This document shows positions 5,455 through 6,312 of a stretch of 6,312 nucleotides of DNA, piece after piece. The position numbers and the translations under genes are program-made. This DNA comes from Burkholderiales bacterium (GTDB lineage: Bacteria > Pseudomonadota > Gammaproteobacteria > Burkholderiales > Burkholderiaceae_E), in the NCBI GenBank assembly GCA_020348765.1, contig CP070753.1, forward strand, positions 868,152 through 874,463, read 5' to 3'. The notes under the pieces are model-generated. The model was not told where the DNA came from. It saw only the letters and a program-made list of their open reading frames with translations, and did no database searches. Position 1 is the first letter of the stretch. Every line of letters starts with the position of its first letter.

Positions 5455-6312
5455 CAGTTCGGGTCGGCGCAGCTTTCCGACACGCCGTACGGGCTGACCA
5501 CCCCCGGAGGCGACTCGTTCAGGTTGGTCACCTCGGAGGCCAGGATCGGCAGATAGAACACCGCCTGTGCCGCGCCCTCGGTGCCGGCCACGACCGTCGC
5601 CGTCACGCGCAGCCGCACCCGCACCCAGGCGCTGCGATCGCGCAGGTAGCGCACCCGCAGGCTGACCGAGCCGCTGTCGTCGGTCAGACTGTCGCCCTCG
5701 AACTTGACCAGCGCATCCGAGTTGCGCGGGTCGAGTTGGCCGTTGGCATTGAAGTCCTCGCCGGCATCGAGCAGCAGGTTGCCGTTGGTGTCCTCGCTGG
5801 GGCAGACCGCGGTGACGACCTGGTCCCAGCGGCTCTCGTCCTCGTTGCGCACCCAGAAACCCTTGGCGTAGGTGAGCGCGACCACGCTCGGACTGACCGT
5901 GACGCCCGAAACCGGGCTTCCGGCCGAGTCGGTGACCAGCACGCCGTACGGGGTCTCGTTGAACACCTCGTCGATCTTGATGGTCTCGTTGCCGGTTCCG
6001 ACGCTGACCGTGAGCTCGCGCTCGTTGACCGTCAGCGGCACCGTCTGCGAGATGCCCGTTCCGAGCACCGTTGCGAGCACCTGCACGCCGCTCGCGCCGG
6101 ACGGGCTCGGACCCGGCGTGTACACGACCGAGGCCTGCCCGCTGCTGTCGGTGACCGCCTGCGGCGAGCTCAGCCCGCCGGTGCCGGCGACCACCTGGAA
6201 GGTCACCGTGCGGCCCTTGACCGGATTGTCGCTGGCGACACGGACCACGGCGACGATCTGGCTGGTCTCGGGCTCGGTCGTGCCCGGCAGGTTCACGCCG
6301 ACGATGCTGGGG
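5454..6312 (-). CDS. Bacterial Ig-like (Big_1/invasin-type) repeat protein, C-terminal part, cut by the window edge
   Basis: The frame is open from the right edge to TGA at 5454, giving 285 visible residues; the true start lies outside. A GTG at 6296 is in frame but lies within a continuing open frame, so it is probably not the start. Residues about 10-95 form an Ig-like fold of Big_1 type: VAVVRVASDNPVKGRTVTF, then GTGGLSS, TDSSGQASVVYTPG and a closing V-L-A-T-V strand. A second Ig-like unit (about 99-255) has VLVTDSAGSPVSGVTVSPSV and TDDSGSVSLRVRYL. It is interrupted at 174-194 by EDTNGNLLLDAGEDFNANGQLD, two Asp/Asn-rich loops of the kind that bind calcium. Two cysteines (about 170 and 281) could pair outside the cytoplasm. 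No membrane anchor or sorting tail is visible at the C-terminus. Such proteins are usually periplasmic, outer-membrane or secreted, often in adhesion, but the role of this one cannot be stated. Confidence 0.85.
   Translation of the reverse strand, partial: PSIVGVNLPGTTEPETSQIVAVVRVASDNPVKGRTVTFQVVAGTGGLSSPQAVTDSSGQASVVYTPGPSPSGASGVQVLATVLGTGISQTVPLTVNERELTVSVGTGNETIKIDEVFNETPYGVLVTDSAGSPVSGVTVSPSVVALTYAKGFWVRNEDESRWDQVVTAVCPSEDTNGNLLLDAGEDFNANGQLDPRNSDALVKFEGDSLTDDSGSVSLRVRYLRDRSAWVRVRLRVTATVVAGTEGAAQAVFYLPILASEVTNLNESPPGVVSPYGVSESCADPN

Overview
The window comes from a high-GC bacterial chromosome, most likely a gammaproteobacterium. The evidence for that is the aroK-aroB pair followed by gltB, a neighbourhood typical of the group, and strong GC bias at third codon positions. 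No species can be named from the sequence. Every gene I support is on the minus strand, so the transcriptional order runs from high to low coordinates.

Layout in transcription order: (1) 6312-5454, the C-terminal part of a protein with bacterial Ig-like repeats and an Asp/Asn-rich calcium-loop-like insert. Its gene continues outside the window. (2) 5453-5321, a 133-base gap with two tandem perfect stem-loops just after the stop codon and a 14-base palindrome nearer aroK. (3) aroK (shikimate kinase), overlapping aroB (3-dehydroquinate synthase) by 8 bases. (4) A dGTPase-like HD-domain triphosphohydrolase (dgt), starting 10 bases after aroB. (5) An approximately 890-base mobile unit (about 2531-1641) encoding an HUH/Y1 'REP-associated' type transposase and bounded by inverted copies of a short hairpin-forming motif. 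(6) The first 527 codons of gltB, the glutamate synthase large subunit, which runs off the left edge.

aroK, aroB and dgt look like one co-transcribed unit. aroK and aroB serve the shikimate pathway to aromatic amino acids, gltB serves ammonia assimilation, and dgt controls dNTP pools. They share a neighbourhood rather than a pathway. The mobile unit sits exactly in the dgt-gltB gap, with one end 21 bases past the dgt stop and the other 58 bases ahead of the gltB start. It breaks no gene but has probably changed how gltB is transcribed.

The most interesting structure is the set of three copies of the AT-stem motif with a GTCAGAGTA loop core. Two inverted copies bound the transposase unit and can each fold into a hairpin. 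The third is a degenerate direct copy just inside the left end. The core genes are otherwise ordinary. I see no CRISPR array, tRNA, rRNA or defence system here.
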